Origin: Alphaproteobacteria bacterium
Lineage (GTDB): Bacteria; Pseudomonadota; Alphaproteobacteria; UBA9219
Direction: 5' to 3'
Assembly: GCA_028866275.1 (NCBI GenBank)
Contig: JAGWIK010000011.1
Coordinates: forward strand, 1 to 64,000
Length of the DNA stretch: 64,000 nucleotides
Shown: positions 1 to 10,778 of the stretch, piece after piece
How the letters are laid out: the number at the start of each line of letters is the position of its first letter
Position numbering within the stretch: the first letter of the stretch is position 1
Notes under the pieces: generated by a model
Database searches by the model: none
Seen by the model: the letters and a program-made list of their open reading frames with translations, nothing else
What the model was told of the DNA's origin: nothing
Program-made: the position numbers and the translations under genes

Positions 1-227
1 TCCGGCCTCACGGCAGCATCGGTAACATGCCACCAGCCGCCTATCGCGTCAGTCTGCTCTCGACTCTTGCGGTCGAGCAGCCTGACGCTTGCTCTCAAGC
101 CCAAACATGACTATTTTAACCCAAAGACTCTATCTCCCTATGGAGACACAATGGGGAGAACGTCAAGCTGCGTCAAGGAAGCGGGTCCAATAGTGCGGCG
201 CAGACCTCATCAACAGCAACGCAAAGT

Positions 228-1268
228 CTAACCAACATCGTTACATAAGGGGGGCAATCCCCCCTGCTGTCCACTCTCATCTATCCATCTATGGGGCATG
301 CCGGTATTGGACAGCCATTCAATGCCGGCATCCCCTTTTAGAACGGCAATAGTTGTCAAGCTCCCCGCAACCATACATTCGGGGGCCGCCACCGTTACCG
401 ACGACAGCCCTTGCACCGGCCATCCGGTCTTTGGATTAAGAATATGACCATAGCGCTTTCCATCAATTCTCAAACAACGCTCGTAATTGCCACTGGTTGC
501 CAACCCGCCTCGGGATAAAGTCACGACAGCCGCAATTTTATCGGCGTTATTTGGATCCCGCAGCCCAATCTTCCAAGGCTGACCGTTAGCCTGGGGGCCA
601 AGCGCGAAGAAATCGCCACCCAGATCAATAACTCCACTCTCCAGTCCATCATCCGCCAGCAAAGACGCCAATCTATCCACGGCATATTCTTTACCAATGC
701 CACCGAAATCCAACTCCATCCCAGAAACGAGGAAAGACAAACGGGGAGCATTCCAAACCAATTTGTGCATGCCGATAAAGGGTAAAAGACGGCGTATATC
801 GGCATCATCCGGCAAGACAGGAGACGAAAAATTCCACACACGGCGCAAAAGTCCGGACGTGACATCAAAAAGGCCATCGCTTTTTTGATAACAAACAAAA
901 GCATAGTTCAACAGTTCGGCCGTTTCTTCGTCGAGGGTCACGGCTTTGCCAACATGGGCCTGCCGGTTAACGTGTGACACGACACTGTCCGGCAAATAAC
1001 GTGAATATTTCTTTTCTATCCGCTCAACTTCGGCAATGGCTGACGCCGCATACATATCTGCCTGTTCTCTTTGCGCACAAGACAGGTGCAAGGAACAAAG
1101 AGTCCCCATCGCCTTAAACGAATAGCTGAATAAGGCAGGACGGCAGGAAGGGTATACTAAAAGCTGCGGCCGATTCATTTCCATAACAACAACATTGACA
1201 CAGGATAACAACCCCATCATCCCTCCGCTGACCTGCATAAAGTTTGCCAAACCCAGCCCATAACACAT
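228..1268 (-). CDS. apbE: FAD:protein FMN transferase (ApbE family)
   Basis: ORF with ApbE-type motifs: MGTLCSLHL, DVTSGLLRRVW, LDFGGIGKEYAVDR, GVIDLGGDFFALG, TSGNYER, HILNPKTGWPV. The true start is probably internal. Confidence 0.85.
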   Translation of the reverse strand: MCYGLGLANFMQVSGGMMGLLSCVNVVVMEMNRPQLLVYPSCRPALFSYSFKAMGTLCSLHLSCAQREQADMYAASAIAEVERIEKKYSRYLPDSVVSHVNRQAHVGKAVTLDEETAELLNYAFVCYQKSDGLFDVTSGLLRRVWNFSSPVLPDDADIRRLLPFIGMHKLVWNAPRLSFLVSGMELDFGGIGKEYAVDRLASLLADDGLESGVIDLGGDFFALGPQANGQPWKIGLRDPNNADKIAAVVTLSRGGLATSGNYERCLRIDGKRYGHILNPKTGWPVQGLSSVTVAAPECMVAGSLTTIAVLKGDAGIEWLSNTGMPHRWIDESGQQGGLPPLCNDVG

Positions 1269-1364
1269 TGATTTATCGTGAATCGACTCTTGGATATCTT
1301 GTGCAGTCTAAAAACTTACTATACGACCTTCATAGATATAAATAATTTGCCTTCGCCCCTTCCA

Positions 1365-2129
1365 ATGCTCCGCCGATCCCCCACCTTTCACTTTGCGATA
1401 ATGGCTTTATCGCTTCTGGTCATCGCTGTCCCGGCTTATGCCGGACCGCCGTTCGTGACCGATGATCCGGAAACCGTCGATTATCGCCACGTCGAAATTG
1501 ACGCTTTCACAGAAGGCACGCAATCGAACAACGCTTTAACAGGCACCGCGGCAGGGCTGGACGCCAATTATGGCCTGTATCCGAACGTCCAGCTATCACT
1601 GATAACCCCGCTTGTCTTCAACGCTGTCGATGAAAAAACACCGGCCTACGGATATGGCGACACCCAATTCGCCGTTAAATACCGTTTTGTGAACGAAGAT
1701 GAAGACAATGGAGGATGGCAAGTCGCAATCTATCCACAGGTCAATATTCCCACAGGCAATGCCAATCGGTCCTTAGGCACGGGACAGGTCGCCGAGTTCC
1801 TGCCCGTCTATGTCGAGAAAGATTTCGATCCGTGGCAAATATACGGGGGCAGCGGATATTGGAACAACCCCGGCATCGGTAACCGGAATTACTGGTTTTT
1901 CGGCGGTGTCGTGCAGCGCAAGATAACGGATTATCTAACCTTGGGCGGCGAATTTTTTCACCAGACCGCAAACACTATTGTCGGACGCGACAGCAGCGGG
2001 ATGAACATAGGCGGGACCTACGACTTTAACGAAAACTATCACCTTCTCTTTTCTACGGGCAGCGGCATTCTGGATTCAGCAGATAACAACGTCTATTCCT
2101 ACTATCTGGCTTTCCAGATGACTTACTAA
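1365..2129 (+). CDS. Outer-membrane transporter/porin-like beta-barrel protein
   Basis: Signal-peptide-like N-terminus (MALSLLVIAVPAYAGPPFVTDDPETVDYRHVEI), alternating beta-strand pattern, C-terminal aromatic-rich end. Start moved to MLRRSP. Confidence 0.65.
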   Translation: MLRRSPTFHFAIMALSLLVIAVPAYAGPPFVTDDPETVDYRHVEIDAFTEGTQSNNALTGTAAGLDANYGLYPNVQLSLITPLVFNAVDEKTPAYGYGDTQFAVKYRFVNEDEDNGGWQVAIYPQVNIPTGNANRSLGTGQVAEFLPVYVEKDFDPWQIYGGSGYWNNPGIGNRNYWFFGGVVQRKITDYLTLGGEFFHQTANTIVGRDSSGMNIGGTYDFNENYHLLFSTGSGILDSADNNVYSYYLAFQMTY

Positions 2130-2147
2130 ACTTCTGTCGGCAAGTTT

Positions 2148-2921
2148 TCAGAAGACTCCCGGCACCAACCGCCAGCGCGTTGCGGCCTGATACTTTTTAT
2201 AATCGGGCATCCTTTCGCCAAGGAAACGCTCTTCTTCAATAGTCCGCCAGACAAACAAGGGCACCGCAAGCGAACTGATCAAAAGCCCCCGGCACGAACC
2301 AAGCGCCAGCGGCGTTCCGAATAAAATACAAAGGCTCCCTATATACATGGGATGACGAATGATTGCGTAGGGGCCGGTTACAATTATTTTATGATTGTTC
2401 ATGGCCTCAACGGTCGCCGACGCGAACCCGTTCACGCGAAAAACCACGAAAGTTATGCAAAACCCCGTCACGATCAGGGCGTTGCCAACCATTGCATCCC
2501 ATAAAGATAGAGGCTGCGCCTGCAACCGATGATCCAGCACAGAGAAAACCAGCAGTAACTTTATAATAAAGCTTAGAAGAAGGGCGATGATCTTCTGCGA
2601 CTTTTCTTTCTCCACACTAAAGCCAGCAGCCATTCGCCGCGCCATAAGTGCGGGGTTGTTTTTCCAAAGATAGGCCGTGCTAAGCCCGTTACAGGTCGTA
2701 AAAACGGCAATAAAGACCCACCCCCGCCAATAATCAAACGTTCCGGCGCACACAAAGACAACAGCAACCAGAACAACAAAACGGATGACGGACAACCGAA
2801 TTAAACTCTTTTTTGTTAACCGTTGCGCCAACAGACAACCTCTTGCCTTAAACAGAAACCGATATCGGTATGATTTAGGCGGGTTAGCTGAAGCCAGCCT
2901 TAAGCCGGCGTCACCGGGCAA
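2148..2921 (-). CDS. Isoprenylcysteine carboxyl methyltransferase (ICMT) family membrane protein
   Basis: Multiple TM segments plus C-terminal motif VTGPYAIIRHPMYIGSLCILFGTPLALGS...EEERFLGERMPDYKKYQAATRWRLVPGVF. Start uncertain. Confidence 0.8.
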   Translation of the reverse strand: MPGDAGLRLASANPPKSYRYRFLFKARGCLLAQRLTKKSLIRLSVIRFVVLVAVVFVCAGTFDYWRGWVFIAVFTTCNGLSTAYLWKNNPALMARRMAAGFSVEKEKSQKIIALLLSFIIKLLLVFSVLDHRLQAQPLSLWDAMVGNALIVTGFCITFVVFRVNGFASATVEAMNNHKIIVTGPYAIIRHPMYIGSLCILFGTPLALGSCRGLLISSLAVPLFVWRTIEEERFLGERMPDYKKYQAATRWRLVPGVF

Positions 2922-3119
2922 GAAGCTTTAGAGTCAGAAGGTCGGGGCCGGAAGTTTGCCCTCCCTCTCTCCAACCAACAAAATCAAAGCGCGCATTATC
3001 GCTTTTCTCTCGTTTTTCAGGCTCAACCTGCCCATTTCCCATAGTCTATTGCCAAATACCGTCGGGCATGAAATGCTTGCCCCTGTTTGAATGACAATCT
3101 ATTTTCAATAGGAGTTTTT

Positions 3120-3410
3120 ATGAAAATCACAAACACGACGACGCACAGCGTAACAAGCCCGAACGGCCAAATCACAACGACCGCAAATTCTACGACAATC
3201 GAATGCGAACCCAAAGACGTGCACGAATTGATGCTGGCATGGCCGCAGGCTATGACTGCGCTCTTTGGCCAAACCTTGAAGAGCCAGACGGCCTCATCCG
3301 CGCAGCGGCCCGGGGAAACGAAGCAAACGGAGTCTGGCTTCAATCCCCTCGACCCGTTTGCTCCTTGGGCGATCTGGGCAAAAATGTGGGGCTTCCCAAC
3401 CGTCAAATAA
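3120..3410 (+). CDS. Small hypothetical protein
   Basis: ORF with good Shine-Dalgarno (taggagttttt ATG). No family recognised. Confidence 0.5.
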   Translation: MKITNTTTHSVTSPNGQITTTANSTTIECEPKDVHELMLAWPQAMTALFGQTLKSQTASSAQRPGETKQTESGFNPLDPFAPWAIWAKMWGFPTVK

Positions 3411-3446
3411 AATTGCGGAACGCGGCGAGCCCTTTATAATCGCCGG

Positions 3447-4256
3447 ATGACCGTCACTTTTACCGTCGACCTCGAAGACGCCAGCGACCGTTACGCCCCC
3501 GATGGGCGTTACGTCGCCATGACGCGCCGCATTCTGGACATGTGCGACGAAACCGGATGCAAGGCGACGTTCTTTACCGTGGGTCGCGTTGGGGAGGCTG
3601 CACCCGGCCTTATCCGCGACATCGCGGCGCGCGGACATGAAATCGCGTACCATTCCCATGCCCATGTTTCGTTGACGCGCGAGGAACCGGCGCGTTTCCG
3701 CCGCGAAACCGCGGATGACAAAAAACGGTTTGAAGATTTAACCGGCCAGCCTGTCGCCGGTTTCCGCGCGCCGCGTTTTTCATTGACGCCGCAAAGCCTG
3801 TGGGCGCTGGATATTCTCGCCGAAGCGGGTTTCCGTTATTCGTCCAGCATCATGCCGACCAGCCTGTCATTGTTCGGCTTTCCCGACATGCCGCGCACGC
3901 CTTTTGCGTGGCCCAACGGCATCGTCGAATTCCCCCTGCCCGTGCGGCCGATGGGCAAATACCCCCTGCCCTATCTGGGCGGCATTTATCTTTATACGAT
4001 GCCTTTGCCGCTGGCGCGGTATTTCATGCACAAGGCCGGGCGGGACGAGGTTTTGTGGACCTATACTCATCCTTACGACTTTGACAGCGACGAACAATTT
4101 TCCCGCCTGTCCGGCGCGCCGCTGTGGGTCAGCATTATTTTATGGCTGGCGCGGCGCAGGGCAGCGGCAAAAATTCGCGCCATATTGGCCACAGGCGCGG
4201 CCCCGCCCTTGCGCGACCGCATCCCGGCGTCGCTTATGCCGCTGAAAATACAGTAA
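3447..4256 (+). CDS. Polysaccharide deacetylase (NodB/DUF3473-like)
   Basis: MTVTFTVDLED, CKATFFTVGRVGE, RGHEIAYHSHAHVSL, GFRAPRFSLTPQS, YTHPYDFD. Confidence 0.85.
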   Translation: MTVTFTVDLEDASDRYAPDGRYVAMTRRILDMCDETGCKATFFTVGRVGEAAPGLIRDIAARGHEIAYHSHAHVSLTREEPARFRRETADDKKRFEDLTGQPVAGFRAPRFSLTPQSLWALDILAEAGFRYSSSIMPTSLSLFGFPDMPRTPFAWPNGIVEFPLPVRPMGKYPLPYLGGIYLYTMPLPLARYFMHKAGRDEVLWTYTHPYDFDSDEQFSRLSGAPLWVSIILWLARRRAAAKIRAILATGAAPPLRDRIPASLMPLKIQ

Positions 4257-4445
4257 AACCGCAACGCGGCCGACCGCACGAAAACGCGCGCAAATTCATC
4301 CTAATTTGCCGTTAATTCGTTCATTTCCTTATCACTTTTTTATAGACATTGCCGCAAATTAACCTTACTGATTAGCCATATTTTAAAAGGTTTGGGTTTA
4401 TGCTCGGCCTTGCATTTTAAAACACGCTATTTGATGGAGACTTTT

Positions 4446-4778
4446 ATGAGCCAGAATACCGCGAAAAACGGTGCCGCGTTTTCAGTCGACGGCGAACAGG
4501 TCAAAATCGTCCGCATTTCGCGTGACAAGGAACTCGGCAAACTTCCGCCCCCCGATACGGAACGCTGGGTCACGCGGCGCAAGGCGCAAGTTGTCGCGGC
4601 GGTGCGCAGCGGCTTGCTGACCTTCGAAGAAGCCTGCGAACGTTATCGCCTGTCGGACGAAGAATTCCATTCATGGATGAACTTGCTCGACCGCCACGGC
4701 GTGCGCGGCTTGCGCGCCACGCGTATGCAGGAATACCGCCCCGCCGACGAACGGCATCACGGCGCTGCGGCAGAATAA
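4446..4778 (+). CDS. sciP: DUF1153 protein, SciP-like CtrA inhibitor
   Basis: LPPPDTERWVTRRKAQVVAAVRSGLLTFEEACERYRLSDEEFHSWMNLLDRHGVRGLRATRMQEYR is a characteristic DUF1153/SciP core. Confidence 0.85.
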   Translation: MSQNTAKNGAAFSVDGEQVKIVRISRDKELGKLPPPDTERWVTRRKAQVVAAVRSGLLTFEEACERYRLSDEEFHSWMNLLDRHGVRGLRATRMQEYRPADERHHGAAAE

Positions 4779-4796
4779 GCCGGCGCTATTCGGTTG

Positions 4797-5069
4797 TTAT
4801 TCTGTGCCACCGGGCGTCCGCTGACGGCGCGTCCGCTTGATAACATGGCCGATACCGCGTCGGGCGGCCATGACTGTTCCATACAAAACAACGCCGGAAA
4901 GCCCTGCCGTCACGGCATTTGCCATAATGGGCATGACATTTTCGGATGCCGCAGCGGCAAAATCAGCCAAAATCTTTCTGACTTTTTTGCTCCGAGTGCC
5001 CAAGAATCCCCCGATATTTAGCCCGAATATTTCCCGCCCCAGCGTAGAAACGCCGGACCGCGATGTCAA
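4797..5069 (-). CDS. Hypothetical protein, TTGA-overlapping the RNase J stop
   Basis: 90-aa ORF directly downstream of rnj, TTG start. Weak evidence only. Confidence 0.35.
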   Translation of the reverse strand: MTSRSGVSTLGREIFGLNIGGFLGTRSKKVRKILADFAAAASENVMPIMANAVTAGLSGVVLYGTVMAARRGIGHVIKRTRRQRTPGGTE

Positions 5070-6751
5070 ATGCGCACCACATGCACATCCGTCACCGGCT
5101 TCTTGCCGTGAACCGCGTTGATATGGCGTCGCACGGCCTGTGCCACGGCGTGACGCACCGCCGCATCGTCAATACGGGTCGATTTCGGCATCTGGTCGAC
5201 GGCGTCATGCGCGATAGCCGATAAATTTCCCTGCAACGTCGCGTCGCCTTCACCGTCGATCAGCCCCATCAGCGCCACTTGCGGATCGCGGACGACCTTG
5301 CCCTTGGCATCCATCACCAACGTCACCACCACCGCGCCCGCCACCGCCATTTTGCGGCGGTCTTTCGCTACGCTGTGGTCGATACGGCGCAGCATCTTGC
5401 CGTCCAGTCCCCATCGCCCGTTCGTGACTAGCGTCACCACTTCATGCAGGCCGGGGCCGATGCGGATAATCTGTCCGTTTTCCGGTATCAGCGTGTGCGG
5501 AACCTGACATTCCTTGGCAATGCGGGCATGTTCCTGCTGATGCCGCGCTTCGCCATGCACGGGCATGACCAGATGCGGACGCGTCCATTGGTATAGCTGT
5601 GTCAATTCGTCCTGCGCCGGATGGCCCGACACATGCACCGGCGCGTCGTTGCTGGTGATAATTTTAACGCCTTTGGCGATCAGGTTATTCTGCAATTTCG
5701 CAATGGCGCGTTCATTGCCGGGAATGTCGCGCGATGAAAAAATCACCGTGTCTCCCGCGTCCAGCGAAACTTCGGGATGATCTTCGACCGCGATGCGGCA
5801 CAAAGCCGACCGCGGTTCGCCCTGACATCCCGTCGCGATAATCACGATATTATCGCGCGGAGAAATCATCGCTTCGTTTTCGCTAAGAAAATCGTCAAAT
5901 TCGGGCAGATAGCCGCATTCTTCGGCAACTTCGGCATTGCGCCACAAAGATCGCCCGACCAGCGTGACATAACGCCCGCATTTTTTTGCCGCCGCGGCGA
6001 TGGATTTAACGCGCGCGATGTTGCTGGAAAAACAGGTGACGACGATGCGGTTTTTAATCGTGGGAAACAAACGTACCAGCTCGTCCTGCACGTCGCGTTC
6101 CGATCCCGAACGGCCGGGAACCAGCGCATTGGTGGAATCGCCGACCACGGCCATCAGATTTTCACCGCCCAGTTTTTTCAGGCTGGCTTCGTCGCTGACA
6201 TCGCCTACCACCGGATCGGGGTCCAGCTTCCAATCGCCGGTATGCAGCACCTTGCCGTGTTTGGTCGTCAAAACCATCATATTCGATTCAGGGATCGAAT
6301 GGGTGATGGACACGAATTCGCCTTTGAACGGGCCGATGTCAAAAGACGCGCCGCGGGCAGGCAATTCGATAATGCGCGCGCTGTGCCGGAAATCGGTATA
6401 GCCCAGTTTGTTGCGGATCAGTTCCGCCGTGAATTTGGTCGCATAAATCGGGCACTGCAACTGCGTCCATAAATATTGGATGGCGCCGATATGGTCTTCG
6501 TGCCCATGGGTGACGACCAACCCGACCAGATCTTCGCGGTTATCGGCGATAAAGGAAATATCGGGCATGATAACCTCGATGCCCGGCGTGGTTTCGTCGG
6601 GAAAGGTGATGCCGCAATCGACCATCAGCCATTTGCCCGCCGTGCCATACAGCGACAGATTCATGCCGATTTCACCGGCCCCGCCCAGCGACAGATACCA
6701 CAGCGCATCATCGGGCGGACGTTGGGAACTGTATTTATGCGAACCGGCCAT
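5066..6751 (-). CDS. rnj: Ribonuclease J
   Basis: Metallo-beta-lactamase motif VTHGHEDHIGAIQY, HTGDWKLDPDPVVGD, VMPVHGEARHQQEHARIAKECQV. Confidence 0.92.
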   Translation of the reverse strand: MAGSHKYSSQRPPDDALWYLSLGGAGEIGMNLSLYGTAGKWLMVDCGITFPDETTPGIEVIMPDISFIADNREDLVGLVVTHGHEDHIGAIQYLWTQLQCPIYATKFTAELIRNKLGYTDFRHSARIIELPARGASFDIGPFKGEFVSITHSIPESNMMVLTTKHGKVLHTGDWKLDPDPVVGDVSDEASLKKLGGENLMAVVGDSTNALVPGRSGSERDVQDELVRLFPTIKNRIVVTCFSSNIARVKSIAAAAKKCGRYVTLVGRSLWRNAEVAEECGYLPEFDDFLSENEAMISPRDNIVIIATGCQGEPRSALCRIAVEDHPEVSLDAGDTVIFSSRDIPGNERAIAKLQNNLIAKGVKIITSNDAPVHVSGHPAQDELTQLYQWTRPHLVMPVHGEARHQQEHARIAKECQVPHTLIPENGQIIRIGPGLHEVVTLVTNGRWGLDGKMLRRIDHSVAKDRRKMAVAGAVVVTLVMDAKGKVVRDPQVALMGLIDGEGDATLQGNLSAIAHDAVDQMPKSTRIDDAAVRHAVAQAVRRHINAVHGKKPVTDVHVVRI

Positions 6752-6850
6752 ATCCAGCGTATCCTTCCAAAGAAAGCGCTTTCATAGGCGGTTTTACGGT
6801 TATAGGCAAACAATCAACAAAAGGGGGCCGTAAAGCGGAACCGCAAAAGA

Positions 6851-7870
6851 TCAGACCGTTGCGTATAATGCCGACATCGCGTCTTTCTTGCGCGTATCGC
6901 TGCCGTGGCTCAGGGCGTCGATCGGCGACGCTGAATTCAATCCGCTCATCTGGCCTAAAATCATTGTGGCGAACAGGGTCGAAGATCCCGTCAGGCTGAT
7001 GGCCCCCGCGCCACCGGCATTGCGCAAATCCGGTGTCGCAGACGTACCGTCCGTCGTCGAGCTATAAAGCGATGCCTGTTTCGGCGCGGGCGACAGGCTG
7101 GCCAATAAAACCTTACCGGTCACAGCATTGGAGGCAGTAGTTGACGTTGTTGCTGAAGATGAAGACGCCACGGAACCCGACGCCGCGGACGCCGCGCTCG
7201 CCACCTGAACGGTACCCGTGCCGTTAAAATTCCGGGCGAAATGCTGATAGATCTGCTGCAACGTGCGCGGCGTGCCGTTTTTGTTATAAAAAACGGCAGG
7301 ATTGGCGGCGGCAGCCTGTGGCAAAACGGATGCGGCGGACGCATTCGGCGTCGCCCGCATCGTATTCAGGAAATCGCTGGCCCCGCCCGCGCCCAGGAAA
7401 TGCGCCAGATACAGATCCGTGCCGTTGATCTGACCTCCAACCGAGGCTTGTAACGACGCGGCATTCTGTTTATCCAACTCGCCCGCCATTTCCGCCGAGA
7501 TTTGCGGATCGTTGCGCAATGCCAGAATGGCCTGTCTGGCCGCAGGATCGGCTACCGATAAATGACCGTTGGAATCCGTGATCTGCGCCGCCGAACTCGC
7601 CAGCCCATATTGCGCGCCATAGGTTTTAACCATTTGCAGCCATGTCTGGCTGGTAAATTGATACAAACCCGTCGCGCTGCTGGTCGAAGCCTTGGCGGTG
7701 GGGTCGAAGCCGCTTTCCTGCGCGGCTTTTTTGACCAGATAGGAAAAATCGACCCCCGTCCTGGCCGCGGCGTTTTTAATCGCCTGCAAAATGCGCGCCG
7801 ACATACCCGATATATCCGATTGATTTTCAACCGAATTTATGGCTTCAGCAATGGCGGTTTGCGCAGTCAC
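6851..7870 (-). CDS. Lytic transglycosylase (SLT-like) domain protein
   Basis: YLVKKAAQESGFDPTAKASTSSATGLYQFTSQTWLQMVKTYGAQYGL, an SLT-type catalytic-Glu context, with a Ser/Ala-rich C-terminus. Confidence 0.75.
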   Translation of the reverse strand: MTAQTAIAEAINSVENQSDISGMSARILQAIKNAAARTGVDFSYLVKKAAQESGFDPTAKASTSSATGLYQFTSQTWLQMVKTYGAQYGLASSAAQITDSNGHLSVADPAARQAILALRNDPQISAEMAGELDKQNAASLQASVGGQINGTDLYLAHFLGAGGASDFLNTMRATPNASAASVLPQAAAANPAVFYNKNGTPRTLQQIYQHFARNFNGTGTVQVASAASAASGSVASSSSATTSTTASNAVTGKVLLASLSPAPKQASLYSSTTDGTSATPDLRNAGGAGAISLTGSSTLFATMILGQMSGLNSASPIDALSHGSDTRKKDAMSALYATV

Positions 7871-7920
7871 AGAGGGTGGTTCCTTTCTTCCTGCCCCCTA
7901 CATTGCAACCCGCGTGCCAA

Positions 7921-8772
7921 TTATGGCTGGTGTTGGCCACCGGAGATTGGAGCCGGAGGCTTCACCGGCCGGCTGGGGTCTATAGTGGCCCGCCCAGACC
8001 CCACACCCCCTTCCAATCGGGCGCGCAACCTGTCTGTAAACGCATCCTCGATTTTGATGCCCATGAACCGCAGGCCTTCCGCGGCGGCCAGCGTGTCTTT
8101 GATTTCCGTGGCGCCCAACGCCGAAAACAGCTCATCGGAACCACTCTCGCCAAGAGACAATTTTTTCAGCAGGAGAACATCCGGCTTGATGCCGGTGCCC
8201 TGTTTAACAAAAATCCATTGCGCCCGAACGATATCCGCCATCGCAACCCCATCGAACGCGCCGGACAATGCGTGCGCCCGGTCGTTCAGGCGGTAAATTA
8301 TTGTTTTAAACCTGTCCATATCCCTTGGCGATGGCAATCGGTGATAGGTCAACGAAGCCATAGCCAAAAAATTCGAACTGACGGATTTGGCTGAAATCCT
8401 CTCGACCAACGGCAACACCTGTTGCAACCAAGGGGAAAGCCCCGTCGACGTAGCCAGAAACAGGGCAATCTCGTCGTGGTCGCGAAAACTTTTTGCCGGG
8501 CCGCGCCCGCGATGCACATGACTGGAACGCAACGCGTTCAACAGCACCGACGTTTTCCACAAAACGAAACGAAGCCCCCCTTCCCCCGGGCGAGCTTCCA
8601 TCGCGCCCATCCAATTCATTCGAAAAGAATCCGCTATCGGCGCCATGTGGTCTGCGACGTTTTGCGTGCTGATTTCTCTAAACCAGCTCAACGGTGCGGC
8701 CTGCCCGCCCCCCGTGGGCAACGGCTTGGCGGTGTCATTCAATCGGCGTGCGTCCATAATATCGTTCCTCAA
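7921..8772 (-). CDS. Hypothetical protein
   Basis: Long ORF between the transglycosylase and acyl-CoA dehydrogenase genes. No family recognised. Confidence 0.5.
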   Translation of the reverse strand: MRNDIMDARRLNDTAKPLPTGGGQAAPLSWFREISTQNVADHMAPIADSFRMNWMGAMEARPGEGGLRFVLWKTSVLLNALRSSHVHRGRGPAKSFRDHDEIALFLATSTGLSPWLQQVLPLVERISAKSVSSNFLAMASLTYHRLPSPRDMDRFKTIIYRLNDRAHALSGAFDGVAMADIVRAQWIFVKQGTGIKPDVLLLKKLSLGESGSDELFSALGATEIKDTLAAAEGLRFMGIKIEDAFTDRLRARLEGGVGSGRATIDPSRPVKPPAPISGGQHQP

Positions 8773-8849
8773 AAATAGCCTTTCTCATTAACTACCATGA
8801 AAGTAATTCGCCATACAATTGCATCGTTATTAACAATTTCGTTGACCCG

Positions 8850-10637
8850 ATGCCCACTGCCTATACCCCGCCACTAGCCGATATCCGCTTTATTCTGCAC
8901 CGATTAATCGGCTGGGATAAAATCGCCGCCATGCCCGCCCATGCGGCCGTCGACGCCGGCACGGCCGATGCGGTTCTGGACGAAGCCGGGAAAATAGCCG
9001 CCGAACAATTCGCGCCGCTGAATGATGTCGGCGACAAGCATGGCGTTAAATTCGACAACGGCAATATCACGATGCCGCCCGGATTTCGTGACGCCTATCG
9101 CGCCTTTGTCGAAGGCGGGTGGAACACGTTGCCCGTCGAACCTGAATATGGCGGGCAAGGCCTGCCGTGGCTGCTGGCGATGCCGGTGCAAGAAATGCTG
9201 CAAGGGGCCAATATCGGTCTCGCCCTCGCCACGTTATTGAATCAGGGCGCGATCGAATTGCTGTGCGCGCATGGCGACGACCGCATCAAAAAAATCTTTC
9301 TGCCTAACCTTGTCAGCGGCGCTTGGGCGGGCACGATGAACCTGACCGAGCCGCAAGCCGGCTCCGACGTCGGCGCGGTGCGCGCCCGCGCGGTCAAGGA
9401 CGGCGATTGTTACAGCATCACGGGCCAGAAGATTTTTATCAGCTATGGCGATCACGATCTGACCGACAACATACTGCATCTGGTGCTGGCGCGCCTGCCC
9501 GACGCGCCGGAAGGCACGCGCGGTCTATCGTTATTTCTTGTCCCCAAAATTTTGGTCAACGAAGATGGCACGCTGGGTGCCCCCAACGATGTGCGCGCAG
9601 TGTCGGTTGAACATAAAATGGGCCAGCATGCCAGCCCGACCTGCATCATGGCCTATGGCGACGGGGGCAAAGGCGCGGCCGGATATCTGGTCGGACAGGA
9701 AAATGGCGGCATCGCCGCGATGTTCACGATGATGAACAACGCGCGCATCGGCGTCGGCATTCAGGGGCTTGGCCTGATGGAACGCGCATATCAACAAGCG
9801 CGCGATTACGCCCGCACGCGCGTGCAAAGCCGCGCGATTGACGCGCCGAAAGAACCGCCCGTCGCCATTATCAACCACCCCGATGTGCGGCGCATGTTGA
9901 TGACGATGCGCGCCCTGACCGAGGCCGGGCGCGCGCTGGCCTATAGCTGCGCATTGGCGGTCGACACCGCCAAATATGGAAGCGATGGCAGCAAATCGCA
10001 GGCGGCCCTGCGCGTCGATATACTGACCCCCATCGTCAAAGGCTGGCTGACCGACATGGCCAATGACGTGACATCGACCGGCGTTCAGGTCTTCGGCGGC
10101 ATGGGCTATATCGAAGAAACCGGCGCGGCGCAGGTCATGCGCGATGCCCGCATTCTGGCAATTTACGAAGGCACCAACGGCATTCAGGCCAACGATCTTG
10201 TCTTTCGTAAAATCGCGCGCGACAACGGCGCGGCCATCAACAGCCTGTTTGCCGAAATAGACGCTTTCCTGCACGAAACGTCCGGCATGGCCGCGCTGTC
10301 CACGATGCGCGGGCAGCTCGCGTCGTCTTTGCGCGACGCCAAAACCGCAACCGGATGGATCGCGCAAAACGCCAGAACAAACCCCGCAGCAGCCGCGGCT
10401 GTCGCCGCGTATTTCCTGCGTCTGTGCGGAAACGTGCTCGGTGGATTTTACCTGACCAAATCGGCGCATCTGGCGCATGAAGACCTCGCGGCATCCGGCG
10501 GCGATGCCGATTTCCTGAACGCCAAAATCGCCACCGCCGGTTTTTATGCCGCGCATATTCTGCCGCACAGCGCCGCGCTGGCCGCAATCATCCAAACCGG
10601 CGCGGCATCGGTTCTCGTGCCGCCAGGAACCGCGTAA
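8850..10637 (+). CDS. Acyl-CoA dehydrogenase family protein
   Basis: MNLTEPQAGSDVGAVRARAV, GQKIFISYGDHD, NNARIGVGIQGLGLMERAYQQA, QVFGGMGYIEETGAAQVMRDARILAIYEGTNGIQ. Confidence 0.93.
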   Translation: MPTAYTPPLADIRFILHRLIGWDKIAAMPAHAAVDAGTADAVLDEAGKIAAEQFAPLNDVGDKHGVKFDNGNITMPPGFRDAYRAFVEGGWNTLPVEPEYGGQGLPWLLAMPVQEMLQGANIGLALATLLNQGAIELLCAHGDDRIKKIFLPNLVSGAWAGTMNLTEPQAGSDVGAVRARAVKDGDCYSITGQKIFISYGDHDLTDNILHLVLARLPDAPEGTRGLSLFLVPKILVNEDGTLGAPNDVRAVSVEHKMGQHASPTCIMAYGDGGKGAAGYLVGQENGGIAAMFTMMNNARIGVGIQGLGLMERAYQQARDYARTRVQSRAIDAPKEPPVAIINHPDVRRMLMTMRALTEAGRALAYSCALAVDTAKYGSDGSKSQAALRVDILTPIVKGWLTDMANDVTSTGVQVFGGMGYIEETGAAQVMRDARILAIYEGTNGIQANDLVFRKIARDNGAAINSLFAEIDAFLHETSGMAALSTMRGQLASSLRDAKTATGWIAQNARTNPAAAAAVAAYFLRLCGNVLGGFYLTKSAHLAHEDLAASGGDADFLNAKIATAGFYAAHILPHSAALAAIIQTGAASVLVPPGTA

Positions 10638-10778
10638 ACACTTATAAATCAATGCGTTAAAAACAATCCTGCGTCTTCATGGGCTTTTAAGCAAGGCCAT
10701 GTTATGCTGCGTCATATAAAGAAAAACCGATTTTTACCTGCGCGGCGCGCCGCGCGTCTTTATTGACGGAGAACGCCA

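Noticed and set aside
48-86. 39-nt hairpin gtcagtctgctctcgactcttgcggtcgagcagcctgac at the window edge
   Set aside because: Real stem with a bulge, but no context on the left side and no T-tract; could be terminator, structured RNA or coding. Not interpretable here.
9531-10652. 373-aa minus-strand ORF antisense to the acyl-CoA dehydrogenase gene
   Set aside because: Composition (RRG/HDQ-rich, mirror of a high-GC coding frame) is typical of antisense shadow ORFs in GC-rich DNA. Same reasoning for 42637-43884, 49754-50908, 19605-20978, 45954-46916, 15790-16758, 32666-33832.
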